DNA of 64,000 nt from a bacterium (GTDB taxonomy: Bacteria; Pseudomonadota; Alphaproteobacteria; Micavibrionales; UBA2020), in NCBI GenBank assembly GCA_029945425.1, contig JAQSDV010000002.1, positions 689,960 to 753,959 on the forward strand, written 5' to 3'. The notes beneath the pieces are model-generated. The model made no database searches. It worked only from the letters and a program-made list of their open reading frames with translations, and was not told the origin of the DNA. Both the position numbers and the translations under genes were made by a program. Below are positions 51,557 through 60,769 of the stretch, one piece after another. Each line of letters begins with the position of its first letter. Position 1 is the stretch's first letter.

Positions 51557-52416
51557 TGTCAAAATTCGCCATTTCAAAACCAGCCGGAAGCCCCGTCGAA
51601 CTCTCGCCCGCCGAGATGACGGAGAAAATGGTGCAGGCGATCCTGAAAAACGACGTCGCCGCCATCAACGCGCTGATCGTGCGCGGCGCGGATGTGAACG
51701 CCAGCGACGCCAAGGGCAACAGCCTGATCCTGATCGCCGCAACCGACCCGCGCGAACACCGCGCGCTGGAGGCGCTGATCGCGGCGCAGGCCGACCCGAA
51801 CAAACCCTCCGCCAATGGCCGCATGGCGCTGCATTCGGTTTTGCGGATGAAGGACGATAAATTGATGCCCGCCGCCGCTGAAACGCTGTTCAAGGCCAAG
51901 GCCGACCCGAACATTGTGGAGACTCGCCCCAACAACCCGCCGCAAACCGCGTTTCAGGTTGCGTATGAACAGAACCGCCACGACCGCGTGCTGGAAATGC
52001 TGCTGAAGAACGGCGCCGACCCCACCATCGGCGAAGACATGGCGGCGAAGATTGTGGCGCCGCTGCATGCGCTCGCCTGGACCGGCCGCTATGGCGTGCT
52101 GGAAGCGGCATACCAGAACGGCGTCAACCTTGATAAACCCGCATCCGACGGCATGACCTGCCTGATGCTGGCCGCGCGCGAGGGTGCGACCAAGACGGTC
52201 GAGGTGCTGCTGGAATGCAATGCCGACCCCACGCTGGTCGACCGCCGCGGGCAGGATGCCATCGCCTATGCCCACAAATCGCCCCCCGAAACCGACAAGC
52301 GCGCCATGCTGAAACTGCTCGTCCGCGCCGCCCGCGATTTCAGCCTGCACAAGGAAATCGCCAAACTCCGCCACGACATCGACGATCTGCGCCGCAAAAT
52401 TGAAAAACCGGCATAA
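51556..52416 (+). CDS. Ankyrin-repeat protein, 286 residues
   Basis: Coupled to the MAPEG gene by TAATG overlap. Five to six ankyrin units are seen, for instance DVAAINALIVRGADVNASDAKG, REHRALEALIAAQADPNKPSANG, RHDRVLEMLLKNGADPTIG and ATKTVEVLLECNADPTLVDRRG (in parts). The C-terminal 30 residues form a coiled-coil-like helix (HKEIAKLRHDIDDLRRKIEK). There is no signal peptide, so it is cytoplasmic. It is one of three ankyrin proteins in the window. Partner unknown. Confidence 0.87.
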   Translation: MSKFAISKPAGSPVELSPAEMTEKMVQAILKNDVAAINALIVRGADVNASDAKGNSLILIAATDPREHRALEALIAAQADPNKPSANGRMALHSVLRMKDDKLMPAAAETLFKAKADPNIVETRPNNPPQTAFQVAYEQNRHDRVLEMLLKNGADPTIGEDMAAKIVAPLHALAWTGRYGVLEAAYQNGVNLDKPASDGMTCLMLAAREGATKTVEVLLECNADPTLVDRRGQDAIAYAHKSPPETDKRAMLKLLVRAARDFSLHKEIAKLRHDIDDLRRKIEKPA

Positions 52417-52445
52417 CACCGTCGTTATGGCAAAACACGCGAATC

Positions 52446-52473
52446 TTGACCCGACCGCCTCCGCTTCGATACT
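52446..52473 (+). promoter_or_regulatory. Promoter of the small-protein/dcd pair
   Basis: TTGACC (52446-52451), 16 nt and GATACT (52468-52473). The expected start is within about 3 nt of the ATG at 52483, which lacks an SD. Confidence 0.5.
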
Positions 52474-52482
52474 TTCGCGGCT

Positions 52483-52620
52483 ATGACCAAGGATGACAAA
52501 CCCACCTCGCAACCGCTGCCCAGCCCGCGCATGAAAAAAGCGCGCGGCGATGCCTTGCGGGATAATTTGCTGAAGCGCAAGGCGCAGTCCCGCGCGCGCG
52601 ACCAACAGGAGAAGAAATAA
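52483..52620 (+). CDS. Small basic protein (45 residues) upstream of dcd
   Basis: The frame reads [19 protein letters not shown] then [26 protein letters not shown] in outline, ending in TAA that overlaps the dcd ATG (TAATG). The basic helix with [12 protein letters not shown] matches small uncharacterised proteins I know from many alphaproteobacteria. The coupling to dcd, the codon use and the promoter just upstream support expression. Function unknown; the charge suggests nucleic-acid or ribosome contact. Confidence 0.72.
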   Translation: MTKDDKPTSQPLPSPRMKKARGDALRDNLLKRKAQSRARDQQEKK

Positions 52621-53174
52621 TGCCCATCATGCCCGACAGCTGGATCCGCGAGCAGTCGCTGAACAACAGCATGATCACGCCGTTCGAGGAACGCATGAAG
52701 CGCGAGGGCGTGATTTCCTACGGGCTGTCGTCATACGGCTATGACTGCCGCCTGTCGGATGAATTCATGATTTTTACCAACGTCGATAACGCGATCGTCG
52801 ACCCCAAGGCGTTCAATCCGCAAAGCTTCGTCACGCGCAAGACCGATGTCTGCATCATCCCGCCGAATTCCTTCGTCCTGTGCCGCACGATCGAGACATT
52901 CAAGGTGCCGCGCGATGTGCTGGTGATCTGCCTTGGCAAAAGCACCTATGCGCGTTGCGGGCTGATCGTCAACGTGACGCCGCTGGAACCCGAATGGGAA
53001 GGCCAGGTGACGCTCGAGATTTCCAACACCACCCCCCTGCCCGCCAAAGTCTACGCGAACGAAGGCATCGCCCAGTTCCTGTTCCTGAAAGGCGACAGCC
53101 CCTGCGAAGTCTCCTACGCCGACCGCGCAGGAAAATACATGGGCCAACAGGGCGTGACGCTGCCGAAGATGTAA
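52620..53174 (+). CDS. dcd: dCTP deaminase
   Basis: A 184-residue trimeric dCTP deaminase that makes dUTP for thymidylate synthesis. It has [21 protein letters not shown] at the start (in part), [34 protein letters not shown] and [21 protein letters not shown] with the catalytic Glu of the L.ISN strand. Length and termini are normal ([12 protein letters not shown]). Start fixed by TAATG overlap with the small gene before it. Confidence 0.97.
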   Translation: MPIMPDSWIREQSLNNSMITPFEERMKREGVISYGLSSYGYDCRLSDEFMIFTNVDNAIVDPKAFNPQSFVTRKTDVCIIPPNSFVLCRTIETFKVPRDVLVICLGKSTYARCGLIVNVTPLEPEWEGQVTLEISNTTPLPAKVYANEGIAQFLFLKGDSPCEVSYADRAGKYMGQQGVTLPKM

Positions 53175-53187
53175 GGCGGATTGAATT

Positions 53188-53760
53188 CTAGAAACTGCTG
53201 CCCGTCTTGAAATCCGGCCGCGCTGCTGCCGGTTGGGCTTTGTTGTCCTGCACGGTGAGGGTCAGGGAAATCTGGTCTTTAGGCGCGGCCGAGGAATGGT
53301 GGTCGATGATCATCCAGCCTTCTTCTGTGCGGCGGTAGACGAAGCTGAAACGGGCGGGGACGGATTGGGTGCGGCCCGCTTCATCCTGATAGCTGAAGGT
53401 ATACATGCCGCTGTTGACGGCGGTGTCCTGGAATACGCGGATATAGCTTTCGTTCACTTCGCCTTTTAAATCCTTGCGCGCGGTGAAGGCGGTGAAGTAT
53501 TCGCGGCGTTGTTCGGGCGTATCGTGAACTTTGGGCGACAGCGTGGGCAGCAGGACGGCTTCGGGCGCATAGAGGGCGCTTACGGCATCGGCGTTGCCGG
53601 TGCTGACGGCGGCGATCCATTTTTCGAAGGCGGCTTTGACTTCCCGTTCCGCGTTCTGGCTGCGGCGCTTGAACGACCGCTTCAGCGGCTTTGCGCCGGC
53701 GCTTTTCTTCGCGCCGTGGCGGCCCTTGTCGGCCTTGCTGAATTTCTGGTCGAGCGGCAT
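53188..53760 (-). CDS. SnoaL-like domain protein (SgcJ/EcaC, CaMKII-association type)
   Basis: A 190-residue product with a basic, Lys-rich N-terminus of about 35 residues and no signal peptide. The domain AAFEKWIAAVSTGNADAVSALYAPEAVLLPTLSP, then YIRVFQDTAVNSGMYTFSY and RFSFVYRRTEEGWMIIDHHSS (in parts) is an NTF2-like cone of the SgcJ/EcaC or calcium/calmodulin kinase II association-domain type. Ligand unknown. It converges with dcd (13 nt apart) and is divergent from the DHH gene. Confidence 0.83.
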   Translation of the reverse strand: MPLDQKFSKADKGRHGAKKSAGAKPLKRSFKRRSQNAEREVKAAFEKWIAAVSTGNADAVSALYAPEAVLLPTLSPKVHDTPEQRREYFTAFTARKDLKGEVNESYIRVFQDTAVNSGMYTFSYQDEAGRTQSVPARFSFVYRRTEEGWMIIDHHSSAAPKDQISLTLTVQDNKAQPAAARPDFKTGSSF

Positions 53761-53932
53761 GTTTCTATTTCCATCCGGAGTTCAGCTATTCTGCTGACAA
53801 AGGTGCATTATGTCAACTTATGGTTGATTTTATAATCCAACCTATTGATATATAACGGTAATATTATTTTCATATTAAGACGGCATTAATATCGGCTATG
53901 CTACAATTCTCTTATCTTGTGAAGGTATTTCA

Positions 53933-55024
53933 ATGGCCTCGCCCGACGGCGCACCGCTGGTTGTCGTATATCACGCCGATTGTATCGACGGCGCGGCCTG
54001 CGCGTGGGGTGTCGCCAAGGCGCATGGCATCGACAAGCAAAAGGATGCGAACGTCACCTATATTCCCTACGCGCATCACGATGTCGAAAAGGCGCAGGAA
54101 CAAATCCGTGCCGCGCTGGCCGGAAATGCGAATGTCTATTTTGTCGACGTCGCGCCCACGCCGAAATTCCTCGATGAATTGATGACGCCCGACAAGGACG
54201 GCAAGGCCAAGGCCGCAACCATCCGCGTGATGGACCATCACGAAAGCGCCGCGAAAGATTTGAAGGGCTACACGCCCCCCGTCGTCACAGGCGAACAGCC
54301 GAAGCTGGAGATTCAGATCGAGGAACGCCGCATGTCCGCCGCGCTGATGGTCTGGCAGAAGATGATGCCGGACGAGCCGGTTCCCGCCGTGCTGGGCATG
54401 ATCGACAAAATGGACGGCGACGCGCGCGGGTTGCTGACCCCGCATGATTTCGCCGCCGCTTCGATGATCGACACACGCGATATTTCGACGCCGTGGAAAG
54501 CCTTCTCCGCGCTGCGCGGGCTTGCCGCGATTACCTTCAATGAAATGGCACAGCGCGGCCGCCCCATGGTGCGCGATCAGGACAGGCGCATCAAACGCGT
54601 GCTGGAAAATTCGTACATCGTGCCGCTGCCGCTGATCGAGGGGCAACCGCCGCAAAAAGTATTGTTGGTCAATGCCGACGTAAAACAATTCGGCCGCCAT
54701 ATCTCCGCCCGCCTGATCGAAGCTGCAAAGGCACAGGGCGCGGATGTTTCCTTTGCATGGTTCCTGCAGAAAAACGGCACCGTGACCGCCAGCATCCGCA
54801 CCGATGGCGATCCTGATGCATCGGAAATCGCCGCTAACCTGCGCAAGACAATGGCCGTAACGGGCGGCGGCCATGACGGCGCGGGCGCGATCCACTTTCC
54901 GTCGTTGTTCGATTTCGCCCGTCATATTCAGGCAGCCCAGACCCTTGCCAGCGGCGTAACCGCCGCGAACGACCCCGTCAATCCGGCGGCGAAGAAATAC
55001 AGCCCGCCACCGTCGATCCATTAA
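53933..55024 (+). CDS. DHH-DHHA1 family phosphoesterase, paralogue 1
   Basis: A 363-residue phosphoesterase. Metal-site motifs in order: VVYHADCIDGAACAW (11-25), VDVAP near 71, DHH at 101-103 in MDHHESAA, DKMDGDAR near 158-165, and the DHHA1 GGGH at 311-314. The family includes oligoribonucleases and cyclic-dinucleotide phosphodiesterases; the metal ligands are all present, but the substrate is unknown. GAAGGT is the SD. A close paralogue lies at 56704, beyond an antisense ankyrin gene. It ends in a Pro/Ser tail. Confidence 0.88.
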   Translation: MASPDGAPLVVVYHADCIDGAACAWGVAKAHGIDKQKDANVTYIPYAHHDVEKAQEQIRAALAGNANVYFVDVAPTPKFLDELMTPDKDGKAKAATIRVMDHHESAAKDLKGYTPPVVTGEQPKLEIQIEERRMSAALMVWQKMMPDEPVPAVLGMIDKMDGDARGLLTPHDFAAASMIDTRDISTPWKAFSALRGLAAITFNEMAQRGRPMVRDQDRRIKRVLENSYIVPLPLIEGQPPQKVLLVNADVKQFGRHISARLIEAAKAQGADVSFAWFLQKNGTVTASIRTDGDPDASEIAANLRKTMAVTGGGHDGAGAIHFPSLFDFARHIQAAQTLASGVTAANDPVNPAAKKYSPPPSIH

Positions 55025-55049
55025 TCGGTTTATTTCGCGTTGAAATTTA

Positions 55050-56570
55050 TCAGCCGCGCAATGCGGCGGGCCGTTTGTGCAAGGTCGCGGCGCGGGGTTC
55101 CGGCGGGGTGCCGCCGAGGGATTTCAGTTTTTCGTACGCCTCGACAATCGCTTCCTGACGCTGCATATCGTCGAAATTCTGCACCACGACGGGCGCCGGG
55201 CGTTCGGTGTCGCGGAAGATCACCTGCTGCGTCCAGAAATTGAAGGTCATCGTAAGCCCCTCGCCTTCGCGCACTTCCAGGCTGTGGTCATTCAGGCGAA
55301 CGAAACTGTAATCATCGGCGGGCGCGGCGGCGCGTTTAGCCTCTACCGCTTGCGTGCCGTTGCGGAATTTGTTCAGGAAGTTTTTCGCCTTGCTCTTGCC
55401 GCCTGCGACCGCATGGTCATATGACGTCATGCCGTGCACATCGGCGGTGTCGGGTACTGCGCCGGCTTTCAGCAGAATATCCAGCGCCTCCACATGGTCA
55501 CCGGCCGCCGCCTTCATCAGGGGCGTGCGCGTCTGCGCGTCGGGCAGGTTGACATCGGCACCCGCCTTGATCAGCAACTCCATCACGCGCCCATGGCCCT
55601 TTTCAGCCGCCAGCATCAGCGCGGGGGCGAGGTTCAGCTCCACCTTGCGCTCCTGCGCGGCGGCCAGCAGCGTCATCACCATGCGGATATTGCCGTTCGA
55701 CGCCGCGTTGCTGAGCGCGGAATAACCATACTGGTTCGGCACCTCCAGCGTCGCGCCCGCCTTGATCAGCATTTCCAGTATTTCCTGATGGCCGGCCGCG
55801 GCGGCATAGGACAGCGGCGTCAGTTTATCGCCCGAGGTATAATCGGGCGACGCCTTGCCCGCCAGCAGCGCCTCGACAGCTTCCTTGCGGCCGGCGACGG
55901 TTGCCAGCATCAGCGCGCTCATGCCTTCACGGTCGCGGATATCGGGGCGGATGCCGGGCTGTTTCAGCAGCAGCTCGATCACCTCCGCATTTCCCTTGCG
56001 CGCCGCAGACAGCAGCGGGGCAGAGATGTTTTGCGAAGCGGCATTGACGTCGACGCCGGTGTCGAACAGCCGCGCGATCAGCGCAGCCGGCGCGTCGTTT
56101 TCGACGGCGCGGGCGAGGATCGTCAAACCTGCTTCATTAGTATGGTTTTTGTGCCCGCCGATATCGACCAGATAGGACGCGACATCCCAGGCTTTGCGGT
56201 AGATGGCGATTTGCAGCGGGGTGTTGCCCTTGGTATCAACGGCGTGGATATCCGCACCCGCCTCGACCAGCGCGGTTGCCATCGGCACGCCGCCCCGCGT
56301 GTTGTCGATGGCGGCATGCAGCACGGTGTATTCCGTCTCTCCCCCGAGCATGTGGATATCGGCCTGCGCCTCTAAAAGAATTTTCACGGCGCTCAGCGAC
56401 TCTTTACGGTCGTACATGGCGACGGCCTTGAACAGCGGCGCGCCGTTACGGCCGCGCGTGGTATTGACGTCGGCGCCCGATTTGATCGCCTTGGCCAGCC
56501 GGGCCGGCGTAAAATCATCGATCGCGCTGTAGAGCGCGTAATCTTTTTCTTTCTGCGACCAACCGAGCAT
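55050..56570 (-). CDS. Large ankyrin-repeat protein
   Basis: A 506-residue, cytoplasmic product with about eleven ankyrin units from residue 15 to 400, e.g. TPARLAKAIKSGADVNTTRGRNG, VPMATALVEAGADIHAVDTKGN, RKEAVEALLAGKASPDYTSGDK and VEALDILLKAGAVPDTADVHG (in parts). The C-terminal 100 residues differ: a basic helix (KSKAKNFLNKFRNG) and a strand-rich segment (VREGEGLTMTFNFWTQQVIF). It lies on the minus strand between two plus-strand DHH genes. Partners unknown. Confidence 0.88.
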   Translation of the reverse strand: MLGWSQKEKDYALYSAIDDFTPARLAKAIKSGADVNTTRGRNGAPLFKAVAMYDRKESLSAVKILLEAQADIHMLGGETEYTVLHAAIDNTRGGVPMATALVEAGADIHAVDTKGNTPLQIAIYRKAWDVASYLVDIGGHKNHTNEAGLTILARAVENDAPAALIARLFDTGVDVNAASQNISAPLLSAARKGNAEVIELLLKQPGIRPDIRDREGMSALMLATVAGRKEAVEALLAGKASPDYTSGDKLTPLSYAAAAGHQEILEMLIKAGATLEVPNQYGYSALSNAASNGNIRMVMTLLAAAQERKVELNLAPALMLAAEKGHGRVMELLIKAGADVNLPDAQTRTPLMKAAAGDHVEALDILLKAGAVPDTADVHGMTSYDHAVAGGKSKAKNFLNKFRNGTQAVEAKRAAAPADDYSFVRLNDHSLEVREGEGLTMTFNFWTQQVIFRDTERPAPVVVQNFDDMQRQEAIVEAYEKLKSLGGTPPEPRAATLHKRPAALRG

Positions 56571-56667
56571 GAATAAACCCGTCTTTTAAGGGGGGAATAA
56601 AATTTGCCATATTATGGTATTTCACATATACGATGTCAAGCGCTAACCACCCGCCTCCCGCCGTGAA

Positions 56668-56696
56668 TTGACATTCTCTAACCAACTGATGAATAT
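56668..56696 (+). promoter_or_regulatory. Promoter of DHH paralogue 2
   Basis: TTGACA (56668-56673), 17 nt and GAATAT (56691-56696). A start near 56703 would make the message from the ATG at 56704 leaderless; no SD is present there. Confidence 0.45.
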
Positions 56697-56703
56697 ACAA
56701 AAT

Positions 56704-57747
56704 ATGAAATTCGCGAACCGCCGCCACCTGATTGTCGTCTATCACGCCAGCTGCATCGACGGCCTGGCTTCCGCATGGGCCTTCGACCAGAAATGGGGGC
56801 CGGATATGGGCGTGCATATTTCCTATATCCCGCTCGGCCATCACGACACGCCGGAGGCGGAGGCGATGATCAGGAAAGAGCTCACGAAAAATGCCGAGCT
56901 GTTTTTCGTCGACGTCGCGCCGTCGCGCCTGCTACTGGACGAATTGATGGCGGGCGATCTGCTGCAGGCGATCACGATCATCGACCACCACAAATCGGCC
57001 GCCGAAGCGCTCGACAATTACGAAGCGCCCAAAAATGCGGCCGCCCCTGCCCTGCAATTCCATTTCGACAGCCACGCACCCGCCGCATCGGGCATGGTCT
57101 GGGACAAATTGATGGAAGGCACGAAAAAACCGGTCTTTTTAAACATGATCGAAAAGATGGATCTGGCCCGCGATATCACGGCGGAGAATGATCTTGCCGC
57201 CGCAGCCCTGATTGATTCAAAAGGCCTGCGCAGCGTGGGCGACGCGTTTCAGGCGTTCGGCGAATTGGCCGACCTGCAACTCGACGACATGGTGGAGGCA
57301 GGCAAAAGCATTCTGGCCGACCAGCATAACCGTATCGCGAAACTGAACGACAACGTCATGTACACGCGCATCGTGATACCCGATATCGAGGCGGGCGACA
57401 CCACGATCTGGATCCCCGCCATCAACGCCGATGTGCAGAATTTCGGCCGCCATATTTCCGATTACCTGCGCGAACAGGGCGACCGCACGGGCATGGGCAT
57501 GGCCTTCGCCTGGTATGTGCAGGGCAACGGAACGGTCACGATGAGCATCCGGTCGGACGGCGACCCCGATGCCGCGCAGATCGCTGAAATCCTCTGCCTC
57601 AATCAGGGCGTAAAGGGCGGCGGTCACAAGACGAGCGCCGCCGTGCATTTCGCGTCGCTCAAGCAATTCACCGAATTGATGCCGCTTTATACCGCGGGCC
57701 AGATGGGCGTGCTGAAGCTGAAAGAGCAACTGGCGCCAACGGGTTAA
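56704..57747 (+). CDS. DHH-DHHA1 family phosphoesterase, paralogue 2
   Basis: A 347-residue product. Of several in-frame starts, the ATG at 56704 gives exactly the same spacing to VVYH (residues 11-14) as in paralogue 1, and lies right after a promoter, so it was chosen. Motifs: VVYHASCIDGLASAW, FFVDVAPS, DHH at 94-96 in IDHHKSAA, EKMDLARD and GGGHKTSAAVHF. All core metal ligands are kept. The two paralogues share length and order but differ in sequence along their whole length. Substrate unknown. Confidence 0.88.
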   Translation: MKFANRRHLIVVYHASCIDGLASAWAFDQKWGPDMGVHISYIPLGHHDTPEAEAMIRKELTKNAELFFVDVAPSRLLLDELMAGDLLQAITIIDHHKSAAEALDNYEAPKNAAAPALQFHFDSHAPAASGMVWDKLMEGTKKPVFLNMIEKMDLARDITAENDLAAAALIDSKGLRSVGDAFQAFGELADLQLDDMVEAGKSILADQHNRIAKLNDNVMYTRIVIPDIEAGDTTIWIPAINADVQNFGRHISDYLREQGDRTGMGMAFAWYVQGNGTVTMSIRSDGDPDAAQIAEILCLNQGVKGGGHKTSAAVHFASLKQFTELMPLYTAGQMGVLKLKEQLAPTG

Positions 57748-57752
57748 CCCGT
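57739..57752. promoter_or_regulatory. 14-bp perfect palindrome
   Basis: ACGGGTTAACCCGT spans the stop codon of DHH paralogue 2 and ends 3 nt before the TTGACA of the next promoter. No T-run follows, so an operator is likelier than a terminator. Confidence 0.45.
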
Positions 57753-57755
57753 ATA

Positions 57756-57785
57756 TTGACATAATCACTTTTCCGGTGCTATCCT
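57756..57785 (+). promoter_or_regulatory. Promoter with TATCCT -10
   Basis: Consensus TTGACA (57756-57761), 18 nt and TATCCT (57780-57785). The gene at 57814 has GCGGAG as SD. Confidence 0.65.
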
Positions 57786-57813
57786 CCGCTACTTTTCAAA
57801 GCGGAGTATTTCC

Positions 57814-59316
57814 ATGAAAGACGATTTCAACCTCGAAATAATCTACGGCAAGCTGGGTCAGGCGATTGCGAACCGCAATTACCATGAAGGCATTAAAAAC
57901 CCGCTGAAGGAATTGCTGAAATTTCCGGGCAATGCGGATGTTGAAGATATCGTGGCCGATACCGTGAATTTCGCCGCCGAAAAACTGGGCGCGCAGCATG
58001 GCCTGTATCTTGTGCATGAATTGCTGGGCGAAAAGCCCTCGCCTGCGTTGACAACCTTTATGCTCGACAAATGGGATGCGCTGCTGGCCGCTGAAGTCAC
58101 GCGCGCGCCGGATTCCGCGCTCAGCTACCTCACCTCCGGCGCACGCAACATGCAGGACGGGCATCCGCTGTCGCCCCTCGCCCTCTCGCGCTGGTCGCGC
58201 CTTGTGGATGCGCTGTCGCCGATGGACGATTTTGAAAACAAGGTCACGTTCAACATCGATAACGCCAAAAACAGCGCCTTCCGCGCCGCCGCGCTGCAAA
58301 AGCTGTCGGAGCTGAAAGATACGCAAGCCCCCATGGTGCTGGAGCAGATGATGACAGTTGTGAACGGCCAGTTCTTCAGCTTCCGCGAGAACGACCGCGC
58401 CAGCGCGATCATCGTCGTCACGACGCTCGCCGATATCCTGGAAGCGCATCAGGGCGAATATGACGCGAAGAAAAAATCAGATATCGCGTGGAAAGTGTTC
58501 AGCAACGGCGAAGGCATGAATGCCGCAGCCGAGCAGACCGCCGCCCGCATCTATCTTGAAACCGCCGGCGAGATGGCCGACAGGAACGCTGCGTTCGATA
58601 TGTATCACGGCCTGATCCATCGTCGCCACAACAAGAATATCGCGGGCGAAAGCCGCGATGCCGCGTTTGAACTGCTGGCCATGATTGATGCTGGCAAAGT
58701 CCCCGCCAGCAAGGACGCGAATGATATTGGCCGCGTCGTATCGGAAGAAATTTTTGCAGCCGCCACGAAAAATGAAACCAAGGATGCCGACCTTGCTGCA
58801 CGCGCGTCAGACACGCTTTTGAACCTCGTGCGGGCAGGATTGACGGGCGGCGATGCCCGCCATTCATACCTGCATTACAACAGCGCGATCGCGCTTTTGA
58901 AATATTATCCGCTTGATGACCCGCGCGTCACCGAAACCGTCAGCCTCTGGCAAAATGCGCTGGAGAAACACCACAAGACAAATGGCGCCGATTATTACAT
59001 CCGCCAGATGGGCTGGATGGCCGATGTCGCGGCAGCGCGCGGCGATACGGTGCTGGCCGAATTCGCCAAAAACGAATGGGTGCAGGGCGTCGTCACCATG
59101 TCGAACACGAAAATGCAGGCCGTCGAGGCGTATAAAACCGTCCACGGCATCGTGGTCAATGCCGCCCATTACGGCAGCGATTCAATCCTTGTGAAAGAAG
59201 CGCAAAAACTGCTGCCCGACATGGAACAGCGCGCCGGCGTCGTCCACATGCCCGCAACCCTCACCCGCACCGATTTCAAAAAATTCCTGCAGGACAAACG
59301 CGCGCCGAAGCCCTGA
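57814..59316 (+). CDS. Large helical orphan protein
   Basis: A 500-residue product with good promoter and SD. It has no signal peptide or membrane segment and looks almost wholly helical, with repeated blocks of about 35-45 residues (LGLYLVHELL-like, QAPMVLEQMMTVVNG, TAARIYLETAGEMADRN, VSLWQNALEKHHKT) in the style of alpha-solenoid proteins. No catalytic motif is apparent. It ends RAPKP. I do not recognise a family. Cytoplasmic scaffold is a guess. Confidence 0.75.
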   Translation: MKDDFNLEIIYGKLGQAIANRNYHEGIKNPLKELLKFPGNADVEDIVADTVNFAAEKLGAQHGLYLVHELLGEKPSPALTTFMLDKWDALLAAEVTRAPDSALSYLTSGARNMQDGHPLSPLALSRWSRLVDALSPMDDFENKVTFNIDNAKNSAFRAAALQKLSELKDTQAPMVLEQMMTVVNGQFFSFRENDRASAIIVVTTLADILEAHQGEYDAKKKSDIAWKVFSNGEGMNAAAEQTAARIYLETAGEMADRNAAFDMYHGLIHRRHNKNIAGESRDAAFELLAMIDAGKVPASKDANDIGRVVSEEIFAAATKNETKDADLAARASDTLLNLVRAGLTGGDARHSYLHYNSAIALLKYYPLDDPRVTETVSLWQNALEKHHKTNGADYYIRQMGWMADVAAARGDTVLAEFAKNEWVQGVVTMSNTKMQAVEAYKTVHGIVVNAAHYGSDSILVKEAQKLLPDMEQRAGVVHMPATLTRTDFKKFLQDKRAPKP

Positions 59317-59488
59317 TCGGTTCGCCAGCACAGACACGCTTGGCCCCCTGCTTTCGCAGGCGTTACGCGCTTAACGGCTTTATGTAAACTTAATTCCACA
59401 ATAATGCCTTAAGTTCTGTTGAATATCTGCACATGAATATGAGAAAACTGCGGATAGGAATTCACGGCAGGAATATTACAGGACGATC

Positions 59489-60769
59489 ATGGACAAAATT
59501 CGCATCACCGGCGGCCGGCAATTGAACGGCGACATCGAAATCAGCGGCGCGAAAAACGCGGCGCTGCCGTTGATGGTGGCCAGCATCCTGACCGACCAGC
59601 CCCTGATCCTCAACCGCGTGCCGGAGCTGCAGGACGTTTTGTCTCTCAATGAACTTTTGGTGGAGCTGGGCGTATCCGCGAAATATGACGGCCGCGCGAA
59701 AAAACTCACCCTGCACGGCGCGAAAATCTCCTCGACCGAAGCACCGTATGAATTCGTGCGCAAGATGCGCGCGAGCATCCTTGTGCTGGGCCCGCTGGTG
59801 GCGCGCATGGGCATCGCGAAGGTGTCGCTGCCCGGCGGCTGCGCGATCGGCACGCGCCCCGTTGACCTGCATATCGAAGGGTTGAAGCGCCTTGGCGCGG
59901 AAATCGAATTGAACGAAGGCTACATCATTGCGAAAGCGCCGAACGGCTTAGTGGGCGCGCATGTCCACTTCACGAAAGTGTCCGTAGGCGCGACCGAGAA
60001 CCTGATGATGGCGGCGACCTTGGCGAAGGGCACGACCGTGCTGACCAACGCCGCGCGCGAACCGGAAATCGTCGACCTTGGCGAATGCCTGATTAAGATG
60101 GGCGCGGAGATCGAGGGCCTCGGCACCGACCGCATCACTATTCAAGGAAAACAATTCCTGCGCGGCACCGAACACAGCGTCATCGCCGACCGTATCGAGG
60201 CGGGCACCTTCGCGGTTGCCGCCGCAATGACCGGCGGCAAGGTTACGCTGAAACATTGCGAAATGCAGCATCTGGAATACCTGACGCAGCCTTTCCACAA
60301 GGCGGGCGTGGATATCCTTTCGTCCGGCACCGATGTGACGGTGGAGCGCAAGCGCGACCGCCTGCGCGGTTTTGACATCATGACCGAACCCTATCCCGGC
60401 TTCCCGACCGACCTGCAGGCACAGATGATGTCGATGCTGACGATTGCCGAGGGTGCGGGCATGATCACCGAAACGATCTTCGAAAACCGTTTCATGCACG
60501 TCCCTGAACTGGCGCGTATGGGCGCGGATATTACCGTGCACGGGTCTTCCGCGCTTGTGCGCGGCGTTGCGAAACTGAAAGGCGCGCCTGTGATGGCGAC
60601 CGACCTGCGCGCCTCCGTCTCCCTCATCCTTGCGGGGCTGGTGGCGGATGGCACGACATCCGTCAGCCGCATCTATCACCTCGACCGCGGGTATGAAGAC
60701 CTTGTCGGCAAGCTGACGAAAGTCGGCGCGAAGCTGGAGCGCCTCGCCGACAAGGAAGAAGCGGCGTGA
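59489..60769 (+). CDS. murA: UDP-N-acetylglucosamine 1-carboxyvinyltransferase
   Basis: A 426-residue MurA, the first committed enzyme of peptidoglycan synthesis. It has ISGAKNAALPLMVASILT (17-34), RASILVLGPLVARMG, and the loop LPGGCAIGTRPVDLH with the catalytic Cys that fosfomycin targets. PYPGFPTDLQAQMMSML and ENRFMHVPELARMGADI follow (in part). It opens a plus-strand operon with UPF0262, infA, maf and rng, all within a few nt or overlapping. The 5' gap 59317-59488 shows no clear gene. Confidence 0.98.
   Translation: MDKIRITGGRQLNGDIEISGAKNAALPLMVASILTDQPLILNRVPELQDVLSLNELLVELGVSAKYDGRAKKLTLHGAKISSTEAPYEFVRKMRASILVLGPLVARMGIAKVSLPGGCAIGTRPVDLHIEGLKRLGAEIELNEGYIIAKAPNGLVGAHVHFTKVSVGATENLMMAATLAKGTTVLTNAAREPEIVDLGECLIKMGAEIEGLGTDRITIQGKQFLRGTEHSVIADRIEAGTFAVAAAMTGGKVTLKHCEMQHLEYLTQPFHKAGVDILSSGTDVTVERKRDRLRGFDIMTEPYPGFPTDLQAQMMSMLTIAEGAGMITETIFENRFMHVPELARMGADITVHGSSALVRGVAKLKGAPVMATDLRASVSLILAGLVADGTTSVSRIYHLDRGYEDLVGKLTKVGAKLERLADKEEAA

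Noticed and set aside
53930..55021. A 363-codon frame exactly antisense to DHH paralogue 1
   Set aside because: Codon-aligned shadow; the plus strand shows every DHH-DHHA1 motif.
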